Positions 26,183 through 35,008 of a stretch of 64,000 nucleotides of DNA are shown here, piece after piece. A model generated the notes under the pieces. The model did no database searches. It saw only the letters and a list, made by a program, of their open reading frames with translations, and was not told the DNA's origin. The DNA comes from Akkermansiaceae bacterium (GTDB taxonomy: Bacteria; Verrucomicrobiota; Verrucomicrobiia; Verrucomicrobiales; Akkermansiaceae): positions 1 to 64,000 of the forward strand of contig JACKPZ010000015.1 in assembly GCA_024233135.1 (NCBI GenBank). Direction: 5' to 3'. Position 1 is the first letter of the stretch; every line of letters starts with the position of its first letter. Made by a program: the position numbers and the translations under genes.

Positions 26183-28333
26183 ATGAATCCAAGCTCCTTC
26201 CTCTTCCCGCTCCTTCTCTCGTGTTCTGCCGTGGTTCCCGTATCCGCCGGACTGGTGAGCCATTACCGCTTTGACGATGCGGCGGATGTGGGTGCCGACA
26301 GCGGACCGGCGGCCCTCGGCTGGGCATCGTTCAGCGGCGTCACCCGCAGCGGAAATGCCAGGTTCGGAGCCGGCTCCGGCAGTTTCGTCCGTGGTGCGTC
26401 GCAAGCGGTCTCCTCCACGTTCGCATCCACCGCGGTCAGGACGAACCGCTTCACTTTGTCGATGCACGTGAATGCCAACATGGGGCTGGCCGCACTCGAC
26501 AGTTGGCCGGACTTCGTTTCGATCGGAATCGGTGAGGGTTACGCCCGCTTCGTCATCGAGGCTACCGGTCCCGGCGGGGGCATCGCTTTGTACAAATTCA
26601 GCTCCGCCACCTCCACCGACGGATATGCCTTGGGATCCATCACGACCAATACGTGGCATCATCTCGGCATCGTGGCGGATGGCATCACGGTGACGCTCTA
26701 TGTGAACGGCGTCGCCAGCGGAGATCCCATCCCCTATACGGCGGCGGAAACGGTGGCCACCGTGACGCTGGCTTCCCGCTATGGCTCGACCACGCGCGGT
26801 ATCACCACTTTGATCGACGATGTCGCGCTCTTCGATGAAGCGCTTGATGCCAGCCAGATGGCGTGGTTGGCGTGGAATCCGGCACAGGCAGTCGTGCCCC
26901 GCTTCACGAGCTACGAAGATTGGTCGCAGCAGATTCCCTATTCGGCCCGGCGCGCCCCGTGGGTCGATCAGGATGGCGATGGCTCCAACAACCTGTCGGA
27001 GTATCTCTTCGGATCTTCCCCGATGCTTCCCGATGCCTCACATCTCACCGGATCCCGGGAACCCGGTGGCCCGCTGGTGCTTCGTTGGCTCCAGCTTGAA
27101 GCGGGGGCGGATTACCAGCTTGAGCGGAACTCGACGATTCAAGGCGAGTGGACGCCGGCAATCGGCATCGTTTCCGTGCCGGACCCCGAGAGGTCCGCGC
27201 CTGACGGCTATGTCGCGATGATGGCAGAAGTGCCTGTCGGATCCGGCCGCGATTTTCTGCGCGTTGAAGCCTCGTCCGCCGCGGGACCGGGTGCACCGGA
27301 GCAAAGCGAGCTGCCGCCGTTGCCCGCGAACGCAATGGAAGTTCTCACGGAGAACTGGAGCAGCGGAGAGGTCGATGCCGGGCGGTGGTATATTCCCAGC
27401 AAACGATGGGGCCAAGGCAACAACGGCGTGACCCCGGGCAACGTCCGCGTGGAAAATGACGACCTGTGGGGCAACGACCGGCCGGTGCTCGTCTGCCAGG
27501 CGAATGGTGATGAATACGACGGCCCGATCACCGGCTATGGTGGCGCGAAGCCGCGCGTCGGAGGGATGGTGGTCACCCGCGGGTTCTACGCTTCCGGCCG
27601 CTACGAGGTGACGATGAAGATCGGAGGAACCAACGCAGTCGCCGGAGGTCCTGCCAATCCAATGCGGCCCATCGGCGCGATCCCCGCGGTATGGACCTAT
27701 GGTTACCGCTACGTTTCCGTGAGTTCGGATTTCGATTCCTTCCATCCGGAGCAGCCGCTCTACAATCCGCACCTGAAGGTCTATGGCAACGCGAACGAAT
27801 ATTGGTCGGAACTCGACTTCCCCGAGTTCGGGCCGGGTGGCGACTTCGACATCGCGCTCTACAACACCTTCCTCCAGAACAAACACCAGGGCAGGAGTTT
27901 CACCGTGACTCCGATGATCGACGGCCAGTATCACACGCTGACCACCGAATGGCGCACAGGGCTGGTGCCGATCGCGGGGGTGACCGACGCGCAGGTGATC
28001 GAATGGAACGGCTATCACTGGGTCCAGGACAAATTGGTCAACTACAACCTCTACCTAGGGAACCCGTTGAAGCGGCTGGGGGCGAACCAATATGCGGTCT
28101 ATATGGGAACCCGCGCGGACCATTTCATCGACGGTCGCAAAGTCGGGGAGAATCTCACTTTCGTGCCATCCATGGCGGCCCAGCTCACTCTCGGCGTATG
28201 GCTCCCGGGCTGGGGCGGCGTGGCCCCTTGGAATAGTAGCACGGTTTCGTTCGGCCCGATCCGGATCTGGCAGTATCAAGATCCGGGCGATGTCCGGGGT
28301 GTGATCATCAGCAACATCACGGACAATTTCTAG
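26183..28333 (+). CDS. LamG + GH16-like exported glycosidase, second tandem copy
   Basis: 716 residues from ATG 26183 (MNPSSFLFPLLLSCSAVVPV; signal peptide). The GTG at 26171 overlaps the previous stop and is less likely. Residues ~25-230 are a LamG/concanavalin lectin-like domain (GLVSHYRFDDAADVG ... TLIDDVALFDEALDASQM). A linker with a DQDGDGSNNLSEYLFG calcium-type segment and a short beta domain follows. The C-terminal ~340 residues repeat the preceding gene: KRWGQGNNGVTPGNV, AVWTYGYRYVSV and SELDFPEFG (Glu543, Asp545, Glu548). The extra lectin domain would add binding or targeting to the same catalytic fold. Confidence 0.8.
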   Translation: MNPSSFLFPLLLSCSAVVPVSAGLVSHYRFDDAADVGADSGPAALGWASFSGVTRSGNARFGAGSGSFVRGASQAVSSTFASTAVRTNRFTLSMHVNANMGLAALDSWPDFVSIGIGEGYARFVIEATGPGGGIALYKFSSATSTDGYALGSITTNTWHHLGIVADGITVTLYVNGVASGDPIPYTAAETVATVTLASRYGSTTRGITTLIDDVALFDEALDASQMAWLAWNPAQAVVPRFTSYEDWSQQIPYSARRAPWVDQDGDGSNNLSEYLFGSSPMLPDASHLTGSREPGGPLVLRWLQLEAGADYQLERNSTIQGEWTPAIGIVSVPDPERSAPDGYVAMMAEVPVGSGRDFLRVEASSAAGPGAPEQSELPPLPANAMEVLTENWSSGEVDAGRWYIPSKRWGQGNNGVTPGNVRVENDDLWGNDRPVLVCQANGDEYDGPITGYGGAKPRVGGMVVTRGFYASGRYEVTMKIGGTNAVAGGPANPMRPIGAIPAVWTYGYRYVSVSSDFDSFHPEQPLYNPHLKVYGNANEYWSELDFPEFGPGGDFDIALYNTFLQNKHQGRSFTVTPMIDGQYHTLTTEWRTGLVPIAGVTDAQVIEWNGYHWVQDKLVNYNLYLGNPLKRLGANQYAVYMGTRADHFIDGRKVGENLTFVPSMAAQLTLGVWLPGWGGVAPWNSSTVSFGPIRIWQYQDPGDVRGVIISNITDNF

Positions 28334-28460
28334 GCGCCGGTCCCAAGCGGTTCGGAAGATGGAAGCCTGCCGGTTGGCCTCCGCCGCCAGTCATCCGGTT
28401 GGTCAGACCGACCAGGCGGATCGGAGATGGAATTGGACTCCGATTCGCGTTTCCTCGGGC

Positions 28461-31400
28461 ATGAAGTTTGCTGGATGGTTTGCCGCCTTGTTGGTCTCGC
28501 CGGTTTTCGCCGCCGATTCGTTTGAGGATGTTCCCGCTGGTGGGTTCGAGTCGATCGCTACGACCAGTGGAACGTGGACGGCAGCAGCGGGCCACGCCGA
28601 GGTGCACGCGGGGCACGCGAAAGAAGGTCGGCAGTCGATCCGCCTTGTGGGCGGCGGCGAGAAGTCGATGGAGCTGCGTCTGCCGCAGCCGCTGGCCAAA
28701 CCCGGACGTCTGACGTTCTGGGCGGAGCGTTGGACCTCGCGTGGTCCTTTCGTGTTCCGCATCGATGCCGCGGGGGCTTCCGGCGGATTCGAGGAAGTGT
28801 GGAATGGCGATGCGGTGGTGAAGGTCGGCGGTTTTCACACGAAGGTCGAGGTGCCCATGGAAAAGGGTGTTTCGCGTTTGCGCTTTCGCTGCACGGCTCC
28901 GGAGAAGTCCGGCGTGATGTTGGACCTGATGGAGATCGCCGAGGAGAAACCGATGCGTCTCGTCGAGGTGGACGTCTCGCAGCCCGTGGTGCCGGTTCTC
29001 AGGGGCAAGGCGCTGAACCCGGTGCTCGGTCTGCGGATCTCGACGGAGGGCGCGCTCAAACCATTGGTGTTGGAGGCGGTCGAGGTCTCGATGGAGGGAA
29101 CCACCCGCATCGCGGATGTGGAGGAAATCGCGCTGGTTTCCGGAGGAGAGGATCCCGGCGGCGATTTCGGCCCGGCATTCGGTGGCACGGCGAGCGGCGG
29201 ACGTGTCGCATTCGGCGGTGCCGAGGAGCTGGATGCCGGTGACAACTGGTGGTGGGTTTCGGTGAAACTCAAGGACAGCGCGGACATCGACGGCAGGATC
29301 GACGCGCGGGTCACCCGCGTGAGAATTTCGGGCAAGGTCATCGACCTCGTCGCCGGTTCGCCGCCGGGTGCGCAGCGGATCGGGATCGCGCTGCGCCAGA
29401 AGGGCGACGACGGTTCCAAGGCCTATCGGATTCCCGGCATGGTGCGGACGAAGGACGGCAGCCTGATCGCCGTGTACGACATCCGCTACGACGGCGGGCA
29501 CGATCTGCCGGGCAACATCGACGTCGGAGCGTCACGATCGACCGATGGCGGCCGCACATGGGAACCGATGCGGGTGGCGATGGACATGGGCAAGGGCGCG
29601 GGCGACGGCGTGGGCGATCCGTGTGTGTTTGTCGATCGCGTGACCGGACGGATCTGGATCGCCGCATTGTGGAGCCACGGCAACCGTGCATGGAACGGCT
29701 CGGGACCGGGGCTGGAGCCGGCGGAAACCGGACAGCTCGTGCTGGTTCACAGCGATGACGATGGCAAGACCTGGTCGAAACCGCGCAACATCACGAAGGA
29801 GGTGAAGGACCCGGCGTGGCGGCTGTTGCTGGACGGTCCGGGCACGGGCATCACGATGAAGGATGGCACGATCATGTTTCCCGCGCAGTACCGGGCCGCG
29901 GACGGCAAACCGTGGTCGACGTTGGTTTATTCGAAAGACCGCGGGGAGACATGGCAGATCGGAACCGGTGTGAAAAGTGACACCACCGAGGCGCAGTTGG
30001 TCGAGACCGAGGAAGGCGTCATCATGATCAACTGCCGTGACAATCGCGGCGGCGCGCGCACCGTGGCGACCACCAGGGACCTCGGAAAAACCTGGGAATC
30101 GCACCCGACCGACCGCAAGGCGCTGCCCGAAAGCGTCTGCATGGCGAGCCTCTTGAACTGGGATGTGCCGGATGTCGGCGAGCGATTGTTTTTCTCGAAT
30201 CCGGCGACCACCAGCGGGCGCCACACGATGACGGTGAAGGTCTCTGCGGACCGTGGGATGACCTGGCCCGAGTCCCTGCACACGCTCTACGACAAGCGCA
30301 ATGGCGCGGGATATTCCTGCCTCGCGCCGGCGGACGACGCGCACCTCGGAGTTCTCTATGAGGGACCGCTCGAGATGTACTTCCTGAGGATCCCGGTGAA
30401 GGAGTTGCTGGAGGAATCCCCGCTCGATGCCTTCGACCCCGGCACGGGAGTGCGCCGCGCCGCGCCGGTGTCCCTGCTGCCGTTTCCCCGTGAGGTCGAG
30501 TGGGGCGGAGGTTCTCTCGATGCGCGAGGATGGAACGTTTCGGTTTCCGGAGATGTGGGGCGCGCCGGCGTTTTGTTAGGTCGGCTTCGGAAGGGAAACA
30601 CGAAACTCCATGTCTCGATCGCGCCGCTCGCCGGTGGTCCGGAGGCTTATCAACTCCATGCCGGCGATGACGGCGTGCGGTTGGCCGCGGCATCCGACCT
30701 CGGGCTGTTGCGCGGGATGATGACACTCGCCCAGTTGTCCGCGGGCGGAAAGCTGCCGCATGTGACCATTCGCGATTGGCCGGCCTATCCGATCCGCGGA
30801 TTCATGCACGACGTGGGGCGGAACTTCCAGGACATCGCCACGGTCGGACGTTTCGTGGAAACGATGGCCTTGCTGAAGATGAACGTCTTCCACTGGCATC
30901 TCGCGGACCGTCCCGGATACCGGATCGAGTCGAAGCGTCATCCGGAGTTGAACTCGGCGAAGGCGTGGATGGAAACCCGCGCGCCGGGGAAATACCACAC
31001 GTTCGAGGAAATCCGGGGTCTGTTCCGCAAGGCGCACGCGCTCGGCGTCGAGGTGCTGCCGGAGATCGACATGCCGGGGCACAGCGACTACTTCGACCGC
31101 GCTTTCGGCTTCGGCATGCAGGACCCGCGCGGCACCGAGATCTGCGCGGATCTGCTGGACGAGTTCTGCGACGAGGTGATCGCTCCGCTGCGGAAGGAAG
31201 GCATTGCGATCCCGCGGTTTCATCTCGGCTCGGACGAGGTGCATATCACCAACAAGGCGTTTCTGCCGAAGATGATCGAAGTGCTGCGCGGGCATGATCT
31301 CGAGGTGGTCGTCTGGCGTCCCGGCGCGCTCCCGGACGGCAACTGCACCACCCAGCTCTGGGCCAAGGGCCGGCCGGCGAAGGGCGTGCGCTTCATCGAC

Positions 31401-32339
31401 TCCGCGATCAACTATGTGAACCACATGGACTGCCTCGACAGCGTGCCGCACGCGTTTTTCTATCAACCCTGCTGGCGGCCGTCGGGCGATGCGCAGGCCC
31501 TCGGCGCGATCCTCTGCCATTGGCCGGATGTGAACACCGGCGGCGAGGAGAACATCTATCGGCAGAGTCCGGTGCTGCCCGCGATGGTCGCCGCGGCGGA
31601 ACGGTTCTGGCGCGGGCTGCCGCGGGAACACCCGGACCTCTGGGCCCGCCTGCCCGCTCCCGGGGACCCGCGGATGGAGGCGTTCCGCTGGTTCGAGAAG
31701 GACGTGGTCGAAATCGGCGGCCGCTTGGCGAAGGACTGGCCGTTTCCCTACCGCGCCCAATCCGATCTGCGCTGGCGCGTCATCGGCCCGTTTCCGCATG
31801 GCGGCGATGTGACGAAGTCGTTTCCCCCGGAGACGATGGAACGGATCGACTCGCTCGATCTCGACGGCACTCGCTACGATCCGGTCGAGGTCATCGGCGG
31901 AACCATCCATTTCCGCCACTTCTTCGGAACCGGCGGCGTGCTTCCCGATTCGGCGAAAGACGGCACGGCATACGCGGAAACGAGGATCTGGTCGGAAAGC
32001 GACCGCACGCTGCCCTGCTGGATCGGCTTCAACTCTCCGTCCACCTCCGACCGCCGCGCCGGCCCCGTGATCGCCGGCAAGTGGAGCGCCGAGGACGCGA
32101 TGGTGTGGGTGAACGGAGCGGAGGTCTCGCCACCGGAATGGGCGAATCCGGGCTACATGCCGAAGCAGACATGGTCGGACGAAGTGCCGTTTGTGGATGA
32201 AGGATATGCCTTTCGCGAGCCGACCATCGTATCTCTCAAGAAGGGCTGGAACCGCGTGCTCGTGAAGGCACCGCGCAAGCAGGGCTGGAAGTGGATGTTC
32301 ACCTTCATGCCGCTCGAACCAGTGACGGTGGAACCATGA
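28461..32339 (+). CDS. GH33 sialidase - GH20 hexosaminidase fusion, exported
   Basis: About 1,292 residues starting MKFAGWFAALLVSPVFAADS (signal peptide). An N-terminal beta domain (25-150) and a sialidase-type Ig-like domain (160-300) precede GH33: the AYRIPGM arginine block at ~321, Asp boxes (STDGGRTW, SDDDGKTW, SKDRGETW) and GAGYSCLAP with the catalytic Tyr. From ~680 a GH20 N-terminal domain leads into a TIM barrel with IRGFMHDVGRNFQ, FHWHLADRPGYRI, VLPEIDMPGHS and the catalytic pair in HLGSDEVH (925-926). A C-terminal domain (LRWRVIGPFPHGG onward) matches the GH20 gene at 17177. One chain could remove sialic acid, then the exposed N-acetylhexosamine. Stop overlaps the next start (ATGA). 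Confidence 0.92.
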   Translation: MKFAGWFAALLVSPVFAADSFEDVPAGGFESIATTSGTWTAAAGHAEVHAGHAKEGRQSIRLVGGGEKSMELRLPQPLAKPGRLTFWAERWTSRGPFVFRIDAAGASGGFEEVWNGDAVVKVGGFHTKVEVPMEKGVSRLRFRCTAPEKSGVMLDLMEIAEEKPMRLVEVDVSQPVVPVLRGKALNPVLGLRISTEGALKPLVLEAVEVSMEGTTRIADVEEIALVSGGEDPGGDFGPAFGGTASGGRVAFGGAEELDAGDNWWWVSVKLKDSADIDGRIDARVTRVRISGKVIDLVAGSPPGAQRIGIALRQKGDDGSKAYRIPGMVRTKDGSLIAVYDIRYDGGHDLPGNIDVGASRSTDGGRTWEPMRVAMDMGKGAGDGVGDPCVFVDRVTGRIWIAALWSHGNRAWNGSGPGLEPAETGQLVLVHSDDDGKTWSKPRNITKEVKDPAWRLLLDGPGTGITMKDGTIMFPAQYRAADGKPWSTLVYSKDRGETWQIGTGVKSDTTEAQLVETEEGVIMINCRDNRGGARTVATTRDLGKTWESHPTDRKALPESVCMASLLNWDVPDVGERLFFSNPATTSGRHTMTVKVSADRGMTWPESLHTLYDKRNGAGYSCLAPADDAHLGVLYEGPLEMYFLRIPVKELLEESPLDAFDPGTGVRRAAPVSLLPFPREVEWGGGSLDARGWNVSVSGDVGRAGVLLGRLRKGNTKLHVSIAPLAGGPEAYQLHAGDDGVRLAAASDLGLLRGMMTLAQLSAGGKLPHVTIRDWPAYPIRGFMHDVGRNFQDIATVGRFVETMALLKMNVFHWHLADRPGYRIESKRHPELNSAKAWMETRAPGKYHTFEEIRGLFRKAHALGVEVLPEIDMPGHSDYFDRAFGFGMQDPRGTEICADLLDEFCDEVIAPLRKEGIAIPRFHLGSDEVHITNKAFLPKMIEVLRGHDLEVVVWRPGALPDGNCTTQLWAKGRPAKGVRFIDSAINYVNHMDCLDSVPHAFFYQPCWRPSGDAQALGAILCHWPDVNTGGEENIYRQSPVLPAMVAAAERFWRGLPREHPDLWARLPAPGDPRMEAFRWFEKDVVEIGGRLAKDWPFPYRAQSDLRWRVIGPFPHGGDVTKSFPPETMERIDSLDLDGTRYDPVEVIGGTIHFRHFFGTGGVLPDSAKDGTAYAETRIWSESDRTLPCWIGFNSPSTSDRRAGPVIAGKWSAEDAMVWVNGAEVSPPEWANPGYMPKQTWSDEVPFVDEGYAFREPTIVSLKKGWNRVLVKAPRKQGWKWMFTFMPLEPVTVEP

Positions 32340-33043
32340 AACCGTCACGCTTCGGGATCGACGAAGGACCATGGGACCATGCCCGCCGCTGGCTGGTGCT
32401 GGCGCCGCACCCGGATGATTTCGAAGTCGTCGCGGTGACGATGCGGCGGCTGGCGGAGCGTGGCTGCGAATTGTTTCTCGATGTCCTCACCGGCGGCGCG
32501 AGCGGGGTCGAGGATGTCTTTGCCGAAGGATGGGAGGCGAAGACCGTCGCGCGTGAGGAGGAACAGCGGGAAAGCTGCCGTTTGTTCGGACTGGCGGAGG
32601 AGAATCTTCGTTTCCACCGCCTCACGGAGGACTCGGAAGGTCACATGATCGACGATGCGGGGAACGAAGCCCGCGTCCACGCCATTCTCGACCGCGTCCG
32701 ACCCGATGCCGTGGTGCTGCCGCATGGCAAGGACAGCAATGCGGACCACCGGCGGACGTTCCGGTTTTTCGAACACTGGCGCGGCGCGCAAGACGATCCG
32801 CCGCTGGCGTTGCTGGTGCGCGATCCGAAGACACTCGGCATGCGGATGGACCTGGTGACGGTGTTTGGAGAAGACGAAGCCGTGTGGAAAGCGGAGCTCC
32901 TCCGCTGCCACCGCTCGCAGCACGAGCGGAACCTGCGCAGCCGCGGCACCGGCTTCGACGAGCGGATTCTCGCGATGAACCGCTCGGTCGGAAACGAATG
33001 CGGCGCCGCCTGCGCCGAGGCCTTCGAGCTGCTAGATCGTTAG
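32336..33043 (+). CDS. PIG-L/LmbE family deacetylase
   Basis: About 235 residues. The ATG at 32336 overlaps the TGA of the fusion gene (ATGA), so the two are translationally coupled. The zinc-binding pattern is complete: LAPHPDDFEV (His25, Asp27, Asp28), GCELFLDVLTGG and NADHRRTF with the second His. PIG-L enzymes remove acetyl groups from N-acetylglucosamine-type substrates (GlcNAc-PI, mycothiol and bacillithiol precursors, chitobiose). There is no signal peptide, so it should act in the cytoplasm, perhaps on amino sugars released by the sialidase-hexosaminidase. The exact substrate is inference. It meets the small zinc-ribbon gene tail to tail with a 4-base overlap. Confidence 0.85.
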   Translation: MKPSRFGIDEGPWDHARRWLVLAPHPDDFEVVAVTMRRLAERGCELFLDVLTGGASGVEDVFAEGWEAKTVAREEEQRESCRLFGLAEENLRFHRLTEDSEGHMIDDAGNEARVHAILDRVRPDAVVLPHGKDSNADHRRTFRFFEHWRGAQDDPPLALLVRDPKTLGMRMDLVTVFGEDEAVWKAELLRCHRSQHERNLRSRGTGFDERILAMNRSVGNECGAACAEAFELLDR

Positions 33044-33285
33044 GAGGCCTTCGTCTCCTCCGCCAGCGCGAGCCCGGGGATCTTGGAGGCGAGTTTCTTC
33101 ACCTGCTCCGGGCTGAGGTCCTTGGCGCGCACGGTTTTCCAGCCGGTGCCCTCGCAAGGGCCGCAGGGGACGAAGTTGGCGGACGCGCCCTGATCCGCGC
33201 GGCGCATGCCGAAGCCGCCGTTGCCGCCGCACGCGGGGCAGGCGAAGCCGATCAGGATGTCGGAAAATGAGCGGGGTGGTTCCAT
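33040..33285 (-). CDS. Small CxxC zinc-ribbon protein
   Basis: 81 residues. Two Cys pairs, CPAC at 16-19 and CGPC at 41-44, each followed by Gly-rich turns (GGNGGFG and EGTGW), resemble half of a DnaJ-type zinc-finger repeat. The C-terminal half (VRAKDLSPEQVKKLASKIPG) is helical. No signal peptide. Likely a small cytoplasmic zinc protein, possibly involved in protein-protein contacts; function unknown. The 4-base overlap with the PIG-L gene means both stops share TTAG. Confidence 0.65.
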   Translation of the reverse strand: MEPPRSFSDILIGFACPACGGNGGFGMRRADQGASANFVPCGPCEGTGWKTVRAKDLSPEQVKKLASKIPGLALAEETKAS

Positions 33286-33370
33286 GAAGTGGCTGGATGG
33301 GTTGGGTTCGTTCGCGGTCCGCGAGTTTCGCCCGAAGCGGCGGGCTTGTCCACACCGCGGGACCGGAAAC

Positions 33371-33997
33371 TCACAACAACTTCACCGCCACGAAGCCGAG
33401 CACGACAAGCGCGGTGGCCGCGATGAAGATCCACTCGAGGTATTTCTCGATGAACGGCCGCACCGTCGCGCCGAACGCGCGGATGATGGCCGCGACGACG
33501 AAGAACCGGAAGCCGCGGCCGATGATCGACGCGACGATCAGCGCCGGCAGGCTGTAGTTCATCATGCCCGAGAACACCGTGAAGACCTTGTACGGGATGG
33601 GCGTGATGGCGGCGATGAGGATGCCGAGGAAACCATACGCGTCATACCACGTCTCGATCTTCTCGCGGGTGTGGCCGCTGTGGTCGAACATGTTGAGCAG
33701 CGGCAGCGCGACCGGATCGCGCAGACCCCAGCCGATGAGCCACCCGGCGATGCCGCCGAGCACCGAGCCAAGCGTGCAGACCGCCGCGAATTTCAGCCAT
33801 TTCTTCCTCGCCCCGAAACACAGGGCCATCAGCAGCAGATCCGGCGGGATCGGGAAAAACGACGACTCGGCGAAGGCGATCCAGAACAAGGCGTGCAGTC
33901 CGTGCGGCCGCTCGGCCCACGAAAGCGTCCAGTCGTAGAGCCGGCGGATCGGGCCCGGTTTCTTGTCAGGAATGTCTGCGGCGGGGAGGGGATCCAT
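33371..33997 (-). CDS. YqaA-type SNARE-associated (DedA/VTT) membrane protein
   Basis: 208 residues with 4-5 hydrophobic helices. Family features are AFAESSFFPIPPDLLLMAL near 42-60, the Gly-rich GSVLGGIAGWLIGWGLRD and ITPIPYKVFTVFSGMM. This is the short YqaA branch of the DedA/VTT superfamily, linked in other bacteria to lipid (undecaprenyl-phosphate or phospholipid) flipping and membrane homeostasis. It follows gpsA by only 6 nt, so it is probably the third gene of a plsY-gpsA-yqaA lipid operon. Confidence 0.85.
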   Translation of the reverse strand: MDPLPAADIPDKKPGPIRRLYDWTLSWAERPHGLHALFWIAFAESSFFPIPPDLLLMALCFGARKKWLKFAAVCTLGSVLGGIAGWLIGWGLRDPVALPLLNMFDHSGHTREKIETWYDAYGFLGILIAAITPIPYKVFTVFSGMMNYSLPALIVASIIGRGFRFFVVAAIIRAFGATVRPFIEKYLEWIFIAATALVVLGFVAVKLL

Positions 33998-34003
33998 CGG
34001 TCG

Positions 34004-35008
34004 TCAGGAGTTTTCCGGGCGGGGGTCGCGGTCGAGCAGTTCGCGCATCGCCACAGCGGCGGGTTTGCCTTCGTGGAGCACGGAAAACACCGCGTCGATG
34101 ATCGGCGTGCGGACGTTTCGCTCGCGCGCGGTTTCGTGGATGGAGATCGAGTTCGGCACGCCCTCGGCGACCATGCCGAGCGAGTCGACCGCCTCGCCGA
34201 GCGTCCTGCCCTGGCCGATGGCGAGGCCCACGCGGTGGTTGCGCGAGTGCTCGGAGAAACAAGTCACGATGAGGTCGCCCACGCCGGACAGCCCGGCGAA
34301 AGTCTCGGCGCGTCCGCCCATGGCCACGCCCAGGCGAGTCATCTCCGCGAGCGCGCGGGTGACCAGCGCGGCCACCGCGTTGTCGCCGAGCCCGAGACCG
34401 TGGGCCATGCCCGCGGCGATCGCATAGACGTTCTTCACCGCGCCGCCGATTTCGAGGCCGGCGACGTCGTCGCTGGTGTAGGTGCGGAAATGCGGAAACG
34501 TGAACAGCTCCTGGAGCTCGGTGGCGACCGCTTGGTTTTCCGAAGCCACCACCGCGCAGGTCACCAATCCCTCGGCGATCTCCTCGGCGTGGTTCGGTCC
34601 CGTTAGAATGGCGATCGGGTTGTTGGGAAACACGTCCTTGAGGATCTGGCTCATGCGCTCGCCGGTGCCGCGTTCGATGCCCTTGGTGCAGGTGAGCAAC
34701 ACGGTGGATTCCGGCAGTCCCGCCAACTTGAGTTTCTCCGCCTCCGAGCGCACGCCCACGGTCGGAACCGCGAAGATCACCAGCGGCACATCGAGCGCCT
34801 TGCGGTGGTCGGTCGTGGCCGTGACATGGTCCGGCAGGCCGATGTGGGTGAGGAAACTCGGATTGCGGTGGTCCTTGTTGATGCCCTCGGCGCACTTGCC
34901 GTCGATGGTGATGAAGACGATCGAGCCGGCCTTCGGCGAGAGCAGCTTGGCCAGCGAGGTGCCGAGCGAGCCGGCGCCGAGGATGGCGATGGTGGAATCG
35001 GGTTTCAT
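34004..35008 (-). CDS. gpsA: NAD(P)H-dependent glycerol-3-phosphate dehydrogenase
   Basis: 334 residues. The nucleotide-binding GAGSLGTSLAKLL (10-22), the catalytic lysine region GAVKNVYAIAAGMAHGLGLG and AGLSGVGDLIVTCFSEHSRN are hallmarks of GpsA. It reduces dihydroxyacetone phosphate to sn-glycerol 3-phosphate for phospholipid synthesis. The ATG overlaps the plsY stop (ATGA, 35005-35008), so the enzyme supplying G3P is coupled to the acyltransferase that consumes it. Usual family length. Confidence 0.95.
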   Translation of the reverse strand: MKPDSTIAILGAGSLGTSLAKLLSPKAGSIVFITIDGKCAEGINKDHRNPSFLTHIGLPDHVTATTDHRKALDVPLVIFAVPTVGVRSEAEKLKLAGLPESTVLLTCTKGIERGTGERMSQILKDVFPNNPIAILTGPNHAEEIAEGLVTCAVVASENQAVATELQELFTFPHFRTYTSDDVAGLEIGGAVKNVYAIAAGMAHGLGLGDNAVAALVTRALAEMTRLGVAMGGRAETFAGLSGVGDLIVTCFSEHSRNHRVGLAIGQGRTLGEAVDSLGMVAEGVPNSISIHETARERNVRTPIIDAVFSVLHEGKPAAVAMRELLDRDPRPENS

